64,000 nucleotides of DNA. It comes from Mesorhizobium amorphae CCNWGS0123 (GTDB lineage Bacteria > Pseudomonadota > Alphaproteobacteria > Rhizobiales > Rhizobiaceae). Location: positions 2,788,001 to 2,852,000 of the forward strand of contig NZ_CP015318.1 of NCBI RefSeq assembly GCF_001686985.1, written 5' to 3'. A program made the position numbers and the translations under genes. The stretch's first letter is position 1. Each line of letters starts with the position of its first letter. Below, one piece after another: positions 17,796 through 26,871 of this stretch. Under the pieces are notes generated by a model. That model searched no databases. It had not been told where the DNA came from and saw only the letters and a program-made list of their open reading frames with translations.

Positions 17796-18728
17796 ATGAC
17801 CGCCACCGAAGACCTCGCTCCGGCGACAGAAGGTCCCGCCACGCGCTCCGGTTTCGTCGCGCTGATCGGCGCGCCCAATGCCGGCAAGTCGACGCTGGTC
17901 AACCAGCTGGTCGGCGCCAAGGTGTCGATCGTCACCCACAAGGTGCAGACCACCCGCGCCATCGTGCGCGGCATCGCCACGCATGAGAACGCGCAGATCG
18001 TCTTCGTCGACACGCCGGGCATCTTCAAGCCGAAGCGGCGGCTGGACACGGCCATGGTGACCACCGCCTGGGGCGGCGCCAAGGATGCCGATGTCGTGCT
18101 TTTGCTGATCGATGCCGAGCGCGGCATCAGGGGCGATGCCGACGCCATCCTCGAGCGGCTGAAGGATGTGCGCCAGCCGATGGTGCTGATCCTCAACAAG
18201 GTCGACCGCGTCAAACACGAGGCGCTGCTGGCACTCGCCGCGGCCGCCAACGAACGCGTGCCGTTCAAGCGCACCTTCATGGTCTCGGCGCTGACCGGCT
18301 CCGGCTGCAAGGACCTGCTCGACTATCTGGCGGAGACGCTGCCGGCCGGTCCCTGGTATTATCCCGAGGACCAGATCTCCGACCTGCCGATGCGCCAGCT
18401 GGCGGCCGAGATCACCCGCGAAAAACTGTATCTCAGGCTGCATCAGGAACTGCCTTACTCCTCCCATATCGAGACCGAGAAATGGGAGGAGAAGAAGGAC
18501 GGTTCGGTGCGTATCGACCAGACCATCTATGTCGAGCGCGACAGCCAGAAGAAGATCGTGCTTGGCCACAAGGGCGAGACCATCCGCGCCATCGGCCAGG
18601 CGGCGCGCATGGAGATTGCAGGCATCCTCGAACAGAAGGTGCACCTGTTCCTGTTCGTCAAGGTGCGCGAGAACTGGGGCGACGACCCCGAGCGCTATCG
18701 CGAAATGGGGTTGGAGTTTCCGCACTGA
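17796..18728 (+). CDS. era: GTPase Era
   Basis: Ribosome-assembly GTPase that binds 16S rRNA, 310 residues. G1 GAPNAGKST (25-33), G2 in the KVQTTRA region, G3 DTPG and G4 NKVD are intact. The C-terminal KH domain has GHKGETIRAIGQAARMEIA. The ribosome site AAGGGAG precedes ATG 17796. It is the last gene of the acpS-lepB-rnc-era unit; a strong hairpin follows the stop. Confidence 0.97.
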   Translation: MTATEDLAPATEGPATRSGFVALIGAPNAGKSTLVNQLVGAKVSIVTHKVQTTRAIVRGIATHENAQIVFVDTPGIFKPKRRLDTAMVTTAWGGAKDADVVLLLIDAERGIRGDADAILERLKDVRQPMVLILNKVDRVKHEALLALAAAANERVPFKRTFMVSALTGSGCKDLLDYLAETLPAGPWYYPEDQISDLPMRQLAAEITREKLYLRLHQELPYSSHIETEKWEEKKDGSVRIDQTIYVERDSQKKIVLGHKGETIRAIGQAARMEIAGILEQKVHLFLFVKVRENWGDDPERYREMGLEFPH

Positions 18729-18741
18729 CGGCAAAAAAGAC

Positions 18742-18765
18742 GCGGCGCCCGGATAAGGGCGCCGC
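18742..18765. terminator. Bidirectional terminator between era and CPBP gene
   Basis: A perfect 9-bp GC stem (GCGGCGCCC / GGGCGCCGC) with loop GGATAA. It is flanked by an A-run on the left and a T-rich stretch on the right, so it can terminate both converging genes. Confidence 0.85.
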
Positions 18766-18785
18766 ACTCATTTTGCGGTTTTTGT

Positions 18786-19586
18786 TCAGCCCGCAGCGAC
18801 GGCAAGCTGCGTCTTTGGACGGCGGATAAAACTTTCGGTGCCATAGCAGGCGACGATAGCGACCGCGATCACCGCCCAGATCGCAACGCCGATCCACTGC
18901 TGCTGCACATAGTCGCCATCGACGAACACCTTGCCGAGGAAGCGCACGCTGTTCTGGTGCGTGACGTGCATGATGAAGGCGAGCAGCACGCTGCCGGTGT
19001 TCTGGTAGAGCCAGGTGAACACCACCGCCGCCAGCACCACGTTGATCGTGCTGTAGAGCGAGAGGTCGCCGACCAGGCCAAGCGGAAAATGCCAGACGGC
19101 CCAGATCACGCCGAGGATGAGGCTGCCGGTGAGCGCCGAATCACTGGCAAGCAGGCGAGGCGTCGCAAAGCCGCGCCATCCCGGCTCTTCGCCGAGCGGG
19201 CCGCTGAAGACGGCATAAAGCGCGATGATCGGCAGCATCTCGGCCATGGCGGGAATGTTGCCCCACGCCGGTGCTGCCGCGCCGAGCAGCGGGTTTATCA
19301 GGGTCGAAGCAAGCTGCGCTCCGAACGGCAGGCCGAACGCCACCAGATACCAGAAGGGATGCACCCGCCATTTCACCATCGAGGCAAGGATGGCCTTCAC
19401 CGAACCCCAGCCGCCGGACAGGGCCGCGACGATGAAACCGGAAACGATCGGGCCGAAGGTGAACCAGGGTATGCTGTCGCCATTCGACAGCCAGAACGGG
19501 ATGAAGGCCAGCCAGGTCAGGCCGAGCGTCAGCGAAAAGAAGGATATCAACTGGTGCCTTCGCACCAGGTCCAGGAAGGAAGTCAT
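18786..19586 (-). CDS. CPBP-family intramembrane metalloprotease
   Basis: Multi-pass membrane protein of the CPBP (CAAX protease/bacteriocin-processing) family, 266 residues with about seven to eight membrane segments. Conserved motifs are GEEPGWRGF (EExxxR; the two Glu and Arg form the active site), the HF motif in WHFPLG and a further His in FIMHVTHQNS. The frame extends upstream, but ATG 19586 has a GAGGA ribosome site. It lies on the opposite strand between era and recO, which are usually adjacent, so it looks like an insertion into the conserved block. Its substrate is unknown. Confidence 0.88.
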   Translation of the reverse strand: MTSFLDLVRRHQLISFFSLTLGLTWLAFIPFWLSNGDSIPWFTFGPIVSGFIVAALSGGWGSVKAILASMVKWRVHPFWYLVAFGLPFGAQLASTLINPLLGAAAPAWGNIPAMAEMLPIIALYAVFSGPLGEEPGWRGFATPRLLASDSALTGSLILGVIWAVWHFPLGLVGDLSLYSTINVVLAAVVFTWLYQNTGSVLLAFIMHVTHQNSVRFLGKVFVDGDYVQQQWIGVAIWAVIAVAIVACYGTESFIRRPKTQLAVAAG

Positions 19587-19831
19587 GTCGGGTCCTCTCA
19601 GCGGGCAGGTGGTCACGAGAGGTCGCCGGGCTGCCCGATCGGTCGACATGCATCTGGAACGAGCCGGTCGAATTGTTCGGCGGTCGGTCAACCTGTGCTT
19701 ACTGCCGCCAGCGCGGTCAAAAATCCCGAGCGCTTTCCGATCGATTTCCGATATTTGCCATTGGCAGCATTCCCCGGGCCCGGCCCGGTCCAATCTTGAT
19801 TTCGCCGTCCGATCGGTGACAAGCTCCCGTC

Positions 19832-20593
19832 ATGGAATGGCGCGACGAGGGAATCATTCTCGGCACCCGCAAGCATGGCGAAACCAGCGCCATCCTCGAG
19901 GTGATGACGCGCGCCCATGGCCGCCATCTCGGCCTGGTGCGCGGCGGCCGCTCGCGCAAGCAACAGCCGGTGCTGCAGCCCGGCAACCGCGTCGACCTGC
20001 TCTGGCGGGCGCGGCTCGACGAGCATCTCGGCACCTTCCAGGCCGAGGCGATCGAGATGAACGCCGCACGGCTGATGGACAGCGCGGTGGCCGTCTACGG
20101 CCTGCAGACCATGGCCGCGCATCTGCGCCTGCTGCCCGAACGCGACGCCCATGGCGGCCTCTACGAGACGCTGGCCGTGATGATCGCCCATCTCGACGAT
20201 GCCGACGCCGCCGGCGAACTGGCGGCGCGTTTCGAACTGCTCATCCTCGACGAGCTCGGCTTCGGCCTCGATCTCAGCCAGTGCGCCGCGACCGGAACAA
20301 GGCAGGATCTCGCCTATGTCTCGCCGAAATCCGGCCGGGCCGTCTCGCGCGCTGCTGGTGCTGCCTGGCACGACAAGATGCTGGCGCTGCCGGCCTTCCT
20401 TCAGCGCTCAGGCCCCCGCGCCGACCAGGCGGCGCTAGAAGACGCCTTCAGGCTGACCGGCTTCTTCTTCACCCGCCACGTCTACGAGCCGCGCGGCCTC
20501 GAGCCGCCCGATGCCCGTGCAGGCTTCCTTGCAGCGCTGCGCAAGCACCATCTGCCTGGCAAGGCAATTGCCGTGGAGGTTGCCGGACAGTAG
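19832..20593 (+). CDS. recO: DNA repair protein RecO
   Basis: Recombination mediator helping RecA load on gaps with RecR, 253 residues. The N-terminal OB-fold reads [24 protein letters not shown], and the helical C-terminal domain has [19 protein letters not shown]. The Cys typical of zinc sites in some RecO proteins are largely absent, as in many alphaproteobacteria. It belongs to the era neighbourhood although separated by the CPBP gene. Confidence 0.94.
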   Translation: MEWRDEGIILGTRKHGETSAILEVMTRAHGRHLGLVRGGRSRKQQPVLQPGNRVDLLWRARLDEHLGTFQAEAIEMNAARLMDSAVAVYGLQTMAAHLRLLPERDAHGGLYETLAVMIAHLDDADAAGELAARFELLILDELGFGLDLSQCAATGTRQDLAYVSPKSGRAVSRAAGAAWHDKMLALPAFLQRSGPRADQAALEDAFRLTGFFFTRHVYEPRGLEPPDARAGFLAALRKHHLPGKAIAVEVAGQ

Positions 20594-20602
20594 CGGAAGC
20601 GT

Positions 20603-21067
20603 TTAACCGGCTTTCTGCCGCTCCACGAAATCGTCAAGGATGGCGCGCTGGCCTTTCAGGATCTTGAGGCCGGCCTCCGGCAAAGAAAACCAGCCGGCTT
20701 TGTCCACTTCTGGAAACTCCTTCATCGAGCCGGACCTTGGCGGCCACTCCATCGTGAACATGTTGCTTCTGATAGCGTCTGCGTCGACCTCCGCTTCGAC
20801 GCTCCATGCGATCACGATCTTGCCGCCCGGTTGACGATAGCTGCCGACAGGCTCGAAATGTCCATCGATCGCGAAGCCGAGTTCCTCTTCGGCCTCGCGT
20901 TGTGCGGCCGCCAGTTCACTTTCGTTCTCGCCGACAAGCCCCTTGGGGATCGACCACGCGCCGTCATCCTTTCTTGCCCAGAACGGGCCGCCGGGATGGA
21001 CCAGCAGAAACTCGAGAATGCCGGCGTTTCTCCTGTAGATCAGCAGGCCTGCACTTCGATTCGGCAT
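20603..21067 (-). CDS. Nudix hydrolase
   Basis: Hydrolase of nucleoside diphosphates linked to another moiety, 154 residues. The Nudix box is complete: GLVGENE...REAEEELGF (Gx5Ex7REUxEExGU) at about 42-64. The N-terminal region, SAGLLIYRR with HPGGPFWARKDDGAWSIPKG, resembles small Nudix enzymes such as the diadenosine-polyphosphate hydrolase-like group. ATG 21067 has a GGGGA ribosome site; the open frame upstream is not needed. It is convergent with recO, with 9 bp between stops. Confidence 0.88.
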   Translation of the reverse strand: MPNRSAGLLIYRRNAGILEFLLVHPGGPFWARKDDGAWSIPKGLVGENESELAAAQREAEEELGFAIDGHFEPVGSYRQPGGKIVIAWSVEAEVDADAIRSNMFTMEWPPRSGSMKEFPEVDKAGWFSLPEAGLKILKGQRAILDDFVERQKAG

Positions 21068-21329
21068 CGACAATCCCCATCGCTTTTGCCGCGAGCAGCC
21101 GAGGATACCACGAGTATTTGGCAGCTGGCGGCAGGCAACCTCCTTGTCAGCCCATCCCAGGTCCTTTTCGACGCGACGGTAAGGGATAAAGGCTTTAAGC
21201 CGCTGGCATTTGCCGACGAAACATGCTCGATCTTTCCTGCCACCCATCTGGCAGTGCGTTGAGCCTAGGGACCGGCCGTCCGGCCGCCGCATTTGTCAGT
21301 GACAACTGGCCTGGTTTGGGGGAGCCGCC

Positions 21330-24113
21330 ATGTTTGAGAGCCTGATCGGCCTTGCCGCCATCATCGCCCTGTTCGTCATCATTTCGCGCCAGCAAAGCCG
21401 CATCGGCCTGATCGAACGCGAACTCGGCGCGCTGCGCAGCCTCGTGCTTTCGAGTGCGGTGCCGTCTGCCGCCAAGCCAGCCGAACAGGTGGCGACCGAC
21501 GGCAAGCCCGCAGATGCTGCCCCGGCAGCTGCTGCAGTTGCCGATCTTGCCGCCTCACCGGCGAGCGACGCCGTTTCGGCAGAGACACCGGCAGTCCCAG
21601 CCGAGGCTGCAAGCGGCGGTGTCGTGGCCGGACCGTGGGACAAGGACGAGGCGAAGCCGGCGGCAGAGCCCGCCGAGCCGGCGGCGGCAAAGGCCGCGCG
21701 CCAGACCGACGTCGAGACGGCGCTCGGCACCCGCTGGGCGGTCTGGGTCGGCGGTATCGCGCTGGCATTGGGTGGGCTGTTCCTGATCCGCTACACCATC
21801 GAGGCCGGCATTTTCGGCCCCGGCGTGCGGCTCGCCATGGCCGCGCTCCTCGGCCTGGTACTGATCGCCGGTGCCGAGTTCATCCGCCGCACCGGCTTCA
21901 AGGTGCCGGTGCAGGGCGCTGCCGGCGCCTATATCCCGGCGATCCTGACGGCCGCCGGCGCCTTTATCCTGTTCGGCACCGTCTATGCCGCACATGGCAT
22001 TTACGGCTTCATCGGTCCAACGGTCGCCTTCACCTTGCTTGGCGTCATTGGCGTGGCGACGATCGCCGCCGCCTTGGTTCACGGCCAGGCGCTGGCCGGC
22101 ATCGGCCTGGTCGGCGCCATGGTGACGCCGGCGCTTGTCGCCGCCGAGGCGCCCAATCCCTGGGCGCTGTTCGGCTATCTAAGCGTTGTGCTCGCCGCCA
22201 CCGGCGTCATCGCCCGCATGCGCGACTGGAAGTTGCTGATGGCCGCGGCCTTCGCCGGCACCGGCATCTGGACCATCTTCTACATGACCGAAGCGCCCGG
22301 CGTGAACCTCTCCACCGTCCTGTTCATCAATGCCGTCACGCTTGCCTTGCTCGCCTTCGTCTGGCTCGGTCGCCGCGACGAGGCAGGGCCCGCAAGCCCG
22401 TTCGACTGGCCGTCCATCGCGCCGGCTTTCTTCGTCGCCTTTTCGGCACTGGGCCTGTCCGTCGATCCGGCCTTCGCCGCCGCCGGCTATGCCTTGCCGG
22501 GCGCGGTTCTGCTCGCCGCCATGCTGGCCGTCGCGCTCTATCGGCCAACAGCGCTGCCGCTTCTCCATGCCGCCGGGCTGGTCACGGTGATGATCTATCT
22601 CGGCATCATCCCGCCGACCTCCATAGGGTCAGATTTTGTCGGCGGCAGCCTCGGCGTCGACGGCCAGCCGGCGGTGGTGTCCGATGCCTTGACGCGCAAC
22701 ATCGGCATCGGACTTGGCCTGCTGTTCATCGCCGCCGGCTTCTGGGCCGCGCGTCGATGGGCGGCCTCTATGCCGATCCGCGCCGCGTCCTGGGCGGCAT
22801 GGGGCTCCATCGCCCCGCTGGTCGTTCTGCTGGCGCTCTGGTTCACCTTCGGCAATCTCGATCGCGATCTTCTCTACGCTGCGGTTGCTGCTCTTCTGGT
22901 CGTCGTCTTCGCTGCCGGCGGCGAGTGGATCGCGCGCGCCGAAGAGCCGCCGCTCAAGGGCGGCGCTTCCGTGTCTTTCGCGCTTGGTGGCGCGGCGGTC
23001 GCCGGCCTGCTGATGCTGCATATGGCTTTCGGCTCCGGCTGGACCACCGTTCTCATTGGCGCCGCGGCCATCGTGCCGGCGCTGGCGACGCGCTGGCGGT
23101 CCTATCCGGTGCTCGGCTGGATCTCGGTCGCCGCGGTCATCGCCGTGCTCGGCCGCGTCGCCTTCGACCCGACGATCGTCGGTGCCGGTTTGCTGTCGAC
23201 GACGCCGGTCTTCAACTGGCTGCTGCTTGGATATGGCGTGCCGGCGCTGGCCTTCGGCTTCGCCGCCTGGCAACTGGCCCGCACCACCAATGGCCGGCCG
23301 CGCCTGGCCATGGAAGCAGCGGCGGCGCTGTTTGCGCTGCTCACGCTCGCCATGCTGGTGCGCCACGCCATGCATGGCGGCGTCATCGACACGGGTGCGA
23401 TGACGCTCGCCGAACAGGCGATCTACACGCTGATCGCCATCGGCGCCGGCGCCATCCTGGTCGCCATCGACATGCGCTCGCCAAGCTCGGTGCTGCGCTA
23501 TGGTTCGATGGCCGCCGGTGTGGTTTCGGTCGCCTTCATCGTTATCCGGCATTTCGTCGTGCTGAATCCATTGTTGTCAGACGAATCGACTGGCCGGATC
23601 CCGGTGTTCAACCTGTTGTTCCTCGCCTATCTCCTGCCGGCGGTCGCCGCCGGGGGACTGGCGCTCTACGCCAGGGACAAGCGGCCGAAATGGTATGCGC
23701 AGATGCTGGCCGTGGTGGCGGCCATGCTTGCCCTGGCCTACGCCACGCTGTCGGTCAGGCGGCTGTTCAAGGGCGAGTTCATCGGCCTGTGGAGCGGGCT
23801 TGGCCAGCTCGAGACCTACACCTATTCGGCGCTGTGGCTCGCCATCGGCGTGGCGTTGCTCACCGCCGGCGTCTGGCTGAAGTCGCAGGTGCTGCGCATC
23901 GCCTCGGCGGCGCTGATTGCGATTGCCGTGCTGAAGGTCTTCCTCTTCGACATGTCGGAGCTGGAAGGCGTGTTGCGCGCGCTGTCCTTCATCGGTCTCG
24001 GCGCTGTGCTGATCGGCATCGGTCTGTTCTACCAGCGGCTGCTGACGAGGGCAGCCAAGGACGCGGATAAAGACAAGCAGGAACAGGCAGATTCCACTCC
24101 CATCCGGGAATAA
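21330..24113 (+). CDS. DUF2339 multi-pass membrane protein
   Basis: Very hydrophobic protein of 927 residues. An N-terminal membrane segment (about 1-18) and short coiled region are followed by an Ala/Pro-rich linker (about 45-125), then from about 138 more than twenty predicted membrane segments. The motif TRWAVWVGGIALALGGLFLIRY marks the DUF2339 core; the C-terminus reads KVFLFDMSELEGVLRALSFIGLG. Members are widespread but without an assigned function; a role in envelope polymer or lipid handling has been guessed only from topology. A 262-bp region upstream separates it from the divergent Nudix gene and shows no other gene. Confidence 0.88.
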   Translation: MFESLIGLAAIIALFVIISRQQSRIGLIERELGALRSLVLSSAVPSAAKPAEQVATDGKPADAAPAAAAVADLAASPASDAVSAETPAVPAEAASGGVVAGPWDKDEAKPAAEPAEPAAAKAARQTDVETALGTRWAVWVGGIALALGGLFLIRYTIEAGIFGPGVRLAMAALLGLVLIAGAEFIRRTGFKVPVQGAAGAYIPAILTAAGAFILFGTVYAAHGIYGFIGPTVAFTLLGVIGVATIAAALVHGQALAGIGLVGAMVTPALVAAEAPNPWALFGYLSVVLAATGVIARMRDWKLLMAAAFAGTGIWTIFYMTEAPGVNLSTVLFINAVTLALLAFVWLGRRDEAGPASPFDWPSIAPAFFVAFSALGLSVDPAFAAAGYALPGAVLLAAMLAVALYRPTALPLLHAAGLVTVMIYLGIIPPTSIGSDFVGGSLGVDGQPAVVSDALTRNIGIGLGLLFIAAGFWAARRWAASMPIRAASWAAWGSIAPLVVLLALWFTFGNLDRDLLYAAVAALLVVVFAAGGEWIARAEEPPLKGGASVSFALGGAAVAGLLMLHMAFGSGWTTVLIGAAAIVPALATRWRSYPVLGWISVAAVIAVLGRVAFDPTIVGAGLLSTTPVFNWLLLGYGVPALAFGFAAWQLARTTNGRPRLAMEAAAALFALLTLAMLVRHAMHGGVIDTGAMTLAEQAIYTLIAIGAGAILVAIDMRSPSSVLRYGSMAAGVVSVAFIVIRHFVVLNPLLSDESTGRIPVFNLLFLAYLLPAVAAGGLALYARDKRPKWYAQMLAVVAAMLALAYATLSVRRLFKGEFIGLWSGLGQLETYTYSALWLAIGVALLTAGVWLKSQVLRIASAALIAIAVLKVFLFDMSELEGVLRALSFIGLGAVLIGIGLFYQRLLTRAAKDADKDKQEQADSTPIRE

Positions 24114-24132
24114 ATCGCTCGCTACCAACGTT
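24107..24132 (+). promoter_or_regulatory. EcfG-like promoter motif (weak)
   Basis: GGAAT, 17 nt, CGTT. This differs by one base from the general-stress (EcfG) promoter consensus GGAAC-N16/17-CGTT known in alphaproteobacteria. It begins at the end of the DUF2339 gene and lies about 120 bp upstream of the ECF sigma gene. A chance match is possible. Confidence 0.25.
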
Positions 24133-24250
24133 ATTCCTTTGCTTGGGTGACTGGAGCGCCGACCGCTTCGCGCTGGCCGCTTGCGCCGCGCCGTGAAGGC
24201 GCGTTCAAATGCGATGAAATAAAATAGAGGCGACCTCGAAAACAGCGGTC

Positions 24251-24769
24251 ATGAACGAGAAGAAGGCAGCGATCCTTGGCGAAATACCGCGTCTGCGCCG
24301 CTACGCACGCTCGCTGCTGCGCGACCGCGATTCCGCCGACGATCTTGTCCAGGACTGCCTGGAGCGCGCGTTGGTCAGGCTCGACAACTGGCAGACGGGA
24401 GAAAGCCCCAGGAGGTGGCTGTTTACGATCATGCATCATTTGTTCATCGACCAGATGCGCAAGGTGAACCGCCGCGGCGAGGCGCAGATGCTGCCGCTCG
24501 AGGCCGGTGAGGCGCAGGCCGCTCCCGCCGAGCAGGTCGAAAGCATCGCCTCGCGCGAGATCATCGACGCATTGCAGGCGATCAGCCCCGACCGCCGCGC
24601 CGCCCTGGTGATGGTCGCCATCGAAGGCTTTTCCTATGCCGAGGCCGCCAACATCCTCGGTGTGCCGGCCGGCACGCTGATGTCGCGCATCGCGCGCGGC
24701 CGCGAAGAGTTGCGCAGTCTGCTCGACGACAGCGCGCGCCGCCGCTCGATAAGGGTTGTCGAGAAATGA
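24251..24769 (+). CDS. ECF-type RNA polymerase sigma factor
   Basis: Extracytoplasmic-function sigma factor, 172 residues. Region 2 spans about 12-80 (RYARSLLRDRDSADDLVQDCLERAL, RRWLFTIMHHLFIDQMRK) and region 4 about 110-160 (ALQAISPDRRAALVMVAIEGFSYAEAANILGVPAGTLMSRIARGRE). It overlaps the next gene, a membrane anti-sigma candidate, by 4 bp, the usual sigma/anti-sigma arrangement. It is not an EcfG with a PhyR/NepR partner, as neither is nearby. The inducing signal is unknown. Confidence 0.94.
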   Translation: MNEKKAAILGEIPRLRRYARSLLRDRDSADDLVQDCLERALVRLDNWQTGESPRRWLFTIMHHLFIDQMRKVNRRGEAQMLPLEAGEAQAAPAEQVESIASREIIDALQAISPDRRAALVMVAIEGFSYAEAANILGVPAGTLMSRIARGREELRSLLDDSARRRSIRVVEK

Positions 24770-25557
24770 CCCGGCGCGATTTCTCCGAACGCGATATCCA
24801 CATGGCCCTCGACGGTGAGCTGCCGGGCGAGGAGCGCATGGCCTACGACAGCTGGCTCGAGACCAATCCTGAGATGAAGGCCAGAAGCGTCCGCTACATC
24901 GCCGACCGGGCGGCACTGCGTGCCGCCTTTGCCGGCGTGATGGACGAGCCGGTGCCGGCAAGGCTGAGGCAAGCGTTGCTCGGCGAAGCGACGGTGAAGG
25001 CGGCCGCCTGGCGCTCGCGCTGGTGGCTTTCGGCGGCTGCGGCCGTGGTGCTGGTGGCCGGCGGGCTCGCCGGTTATGTCGCCGGCATTGACGGTGTCGG
25101 CAGGGGAGACGGCGCGGACGATCAACTGGCCGAGCAGGCGATCGCCGCCCATGTCATCTATGCCGCCGAGAAGCGCCATGCGGTGGAGGTGCCGGCCAGC
25201 GACAAGGATCATCTGCAGACCTGGCTGTCCAACCGCGTCGGCCTGAAACTGGTGGCGCCCGATCTGGCAGCCGAAGGCTTCCAGCTCGTCGGCGGCCGGC
25301 TGCTGCCCGCCGGCCATGGCAAGGCGGCGATGCTGCTCTATGAGGACGCCAAGGGCGAACGCATCTCGCTGTTCGTCACCGCCGAATCGGCCGACAAGGC
25401 CAAGGGCACCTATATGGCTGAGAAGGACGGCCCAGAGGCCGTCTACTGGCTGGACAAGGGCTATGGCTGCGCCGTTGTCGGCTCGCTGCCGCGCGAACGA
25501 CTGGCCGCGGTGGCCAAGAGCGCCTATGGCCAGCTTCTGGCCGGTTTGGCGAGCTGA
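24766..25557 (+). CDS. Membrane anti-sigma factor
   Basis: Predicted partner of the upstream ECF sigma factor, 263 residues. A cytoplasmic N-terminal anti-sigma part (about 1-80, FSERDIHMALDGELPGEER) is followed by one membrane segment (about 86-107, WWLSAAAAVVLVAGGLAGYV) and a periplasmic domain of about 150 residues. The zinc motif HxxxCxxC of ZAS proteins is absent. The start codon lies in ATGA with the sigma stop. Regulated proteolysis would release sigma, by analogy with RsiW-type proteins. Confidence 0.85.
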   Translation: MTRRDFSERDIHMALDGELPGEERMAYDSWLETNPEMKARSVRYIADRAALRAAFAGVMDEPVPARLRQALLGEATVKAAAWRSRWWLSAAAAVVLVAGGLAGYVAGIDGVGRGDGADDQLAEQAIAAHVIYAAEKRHAVEVPASDKDHLQTWLSNRVGLKLVAPDLAAEGFQLVGGRLLPAGHGKAAMLLYEDAKGERISLFVTAESADKAKGTYMAEKDGPEAVYWLDKGYGCAVVGSLPRERLAAVAKSAYGQLLAGLAS

Positions 25558-25764
25558 ACCGGCTGCTGCTTTCCGCGGCCGGCGCCCTCTCGAAGCGGCG
25601 GTTCTTTCAGCGCCTCCGTGTTGCTGGACCACCATGCAACCTGTCACAATTCGGCCCTAATCGGGGTGCGAAAGCGCTTGATCAATACCGGCGCATCGGC
25701 TGGTATGACCGATGTTTCGATCCGGGCCGTTTCCACAACCCAATCAAGGTTTTCTGAGCCCCGC

Positions 25765-26871
25765 ATGCCTGCCGAGATTCGCAAGGCCCGCGCGTCCGAC
25801 GTCGATGACCTCGCCGCCATCGAGAAGGCTGTTTTCGCGAGCGATCGCATCTCGCGACGTTCGTTCCGACAGCTGATCGAGCGCGAGACCGCCGAGATGC
25901 TGGTCGCCGAAAGCGATAGCCGAATTGCCGGCTATGCGGTGGTGCTGTTTCGCAAGGGCAGCGGTGTCGCCCGGCTCTATTCCATCGCCATCGGCCCCTT
26001 CTTCGGCGGGATCGGCATTGGCCGCCAACTGCTGGCGGCGGCTGAAGAAGCGGCCTTCGAGCACGACCGCATGTTGCTGCGCCTCGAAGTGCGCGAGGAC
26101 AATTTGCGCGCCATACGCGTCTACGAGCAGGGCGGCTACCGCAAGATCGGCCGCGAGCCGGGTTACTATGAGGACGGCGCCACGGCGCTGCGCTACGAGA
26201 AGACCTTGCGCGGCGAGATCCCGGTCGCCACCAAAGTGCCGTTCTACCAGCAGACCTGCGAGTTCACCTGCGGCCCATGCTGCCTGATGATGGCGATGGC
26301 CAATTTCGATGCGGCCTTCGTGCCCGACCCGGTCATGGAAATCCGCCTGTGGCGCGAGGCGACGACCGTGTTCATGATGTCGGGGCCGGGCGGCTGCGAA
26401 CCGTTCGGCCTCGCCGTCTCCGGCTATGAAAGCGGGCTTGCGGCGGAGATCTACGTGTCCTTCTACGGCGCGCTGTTCCTGCAGTCGGTGCGCAGCGAGG
26501 ACAAGCGCCGGGTGATGGAACTCGCCCAAGTCGACTTTCGCCGCCGTGCGGAACAATACGGCATCCCGGTGAATTACCGTCCATTCGCCCTCGATGATGT
26601 CCGCAGCGCGATCGCCGAGGGAAAGCTGGTGCTGGTTCTGATCAGCGGCTTCCTGATGTTCGGCAAGAAGGTGCCGCACTGGGTGCTGGCCATCGGCGAC
26701 GATGGCGACCATATCCTGATCCACGATCCCTGGGTCGAGGACGAACGGCAGGAGACCATCCTTGATGCGGCCAACATTCCCGTGCCTTACGGCATCTTCA
26801 TGAACATGGCGCAGTTCGGCCGCGACGGACTGCGAGCCGCCATCACTTTGGGGAAGCGCGACACACAATGA
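25765..26871 (+). CDS. GNAT acetyltransferase fused to C39-like peptidase
   Basis: Two-domain protein of 368 residues. Residues about 3-147 form a GNAT acyltransferase (IAIGPFFGGIGIGRQLL is the acetyl-CoA loop). Residues about 155-368 form a papain-like domain of the C39 type: Gln162/163, catalytic Cys169 in FTCGPCC, His305 in VPHWVLAIG and Asp321 in HDPW, so the Gln-Cys-His-Asp set is complete. ATG 25765 was chosen because it starts the GNAT fold; an open frame extends to 25618. It overlaps the following ATP-grasp gene by 4 bp. Such a fusion beside an RLAN/ATP-grasp ligase has been noted in comparative genomics of amidoligases, as I recall. The natural substrate is unknown. Confidence 0.9.
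   Translation: MPAEIRKARASDVDDLAAIEKAVFASDRISRRSFRQLIERETAEMLVAESDSRIAGYAVVLFRKGSGVARLYSIAIGPFFGGIGIGRQLLAAAEEAAFEHDRMLLRLEVREDNLRAIRVYEQGGYRKIGREPGYYEDGATALRYEKTLRGEIPVATKVPFYQQTCEFTCGPCCLMMAMANFDAAFVPDPVMEIRLWREATTVFMMSGPGGCEPFGLAVSGYESGLAAEIYVSFYGALFLQSVRSEDKRRVMELAQVDFRRRAEQYGIPVNYRPFALDDVRSAIAEGKLVLVLISGFLMFGKKVPHWVLAIGDDGDHILIHDPWVEDERQETILDAANIPVPYGIFMNMAQFGRDGLRAAITLGKRDTQ

Noticed and set aside
21635..24070. Second plus-strand frame of 811 codons inside the DUF2339 gene
   Set aside because: The product is an Arg/His/Gly-rich frame-shadow. The true frame gives more than twenty membrane segments and a family match.
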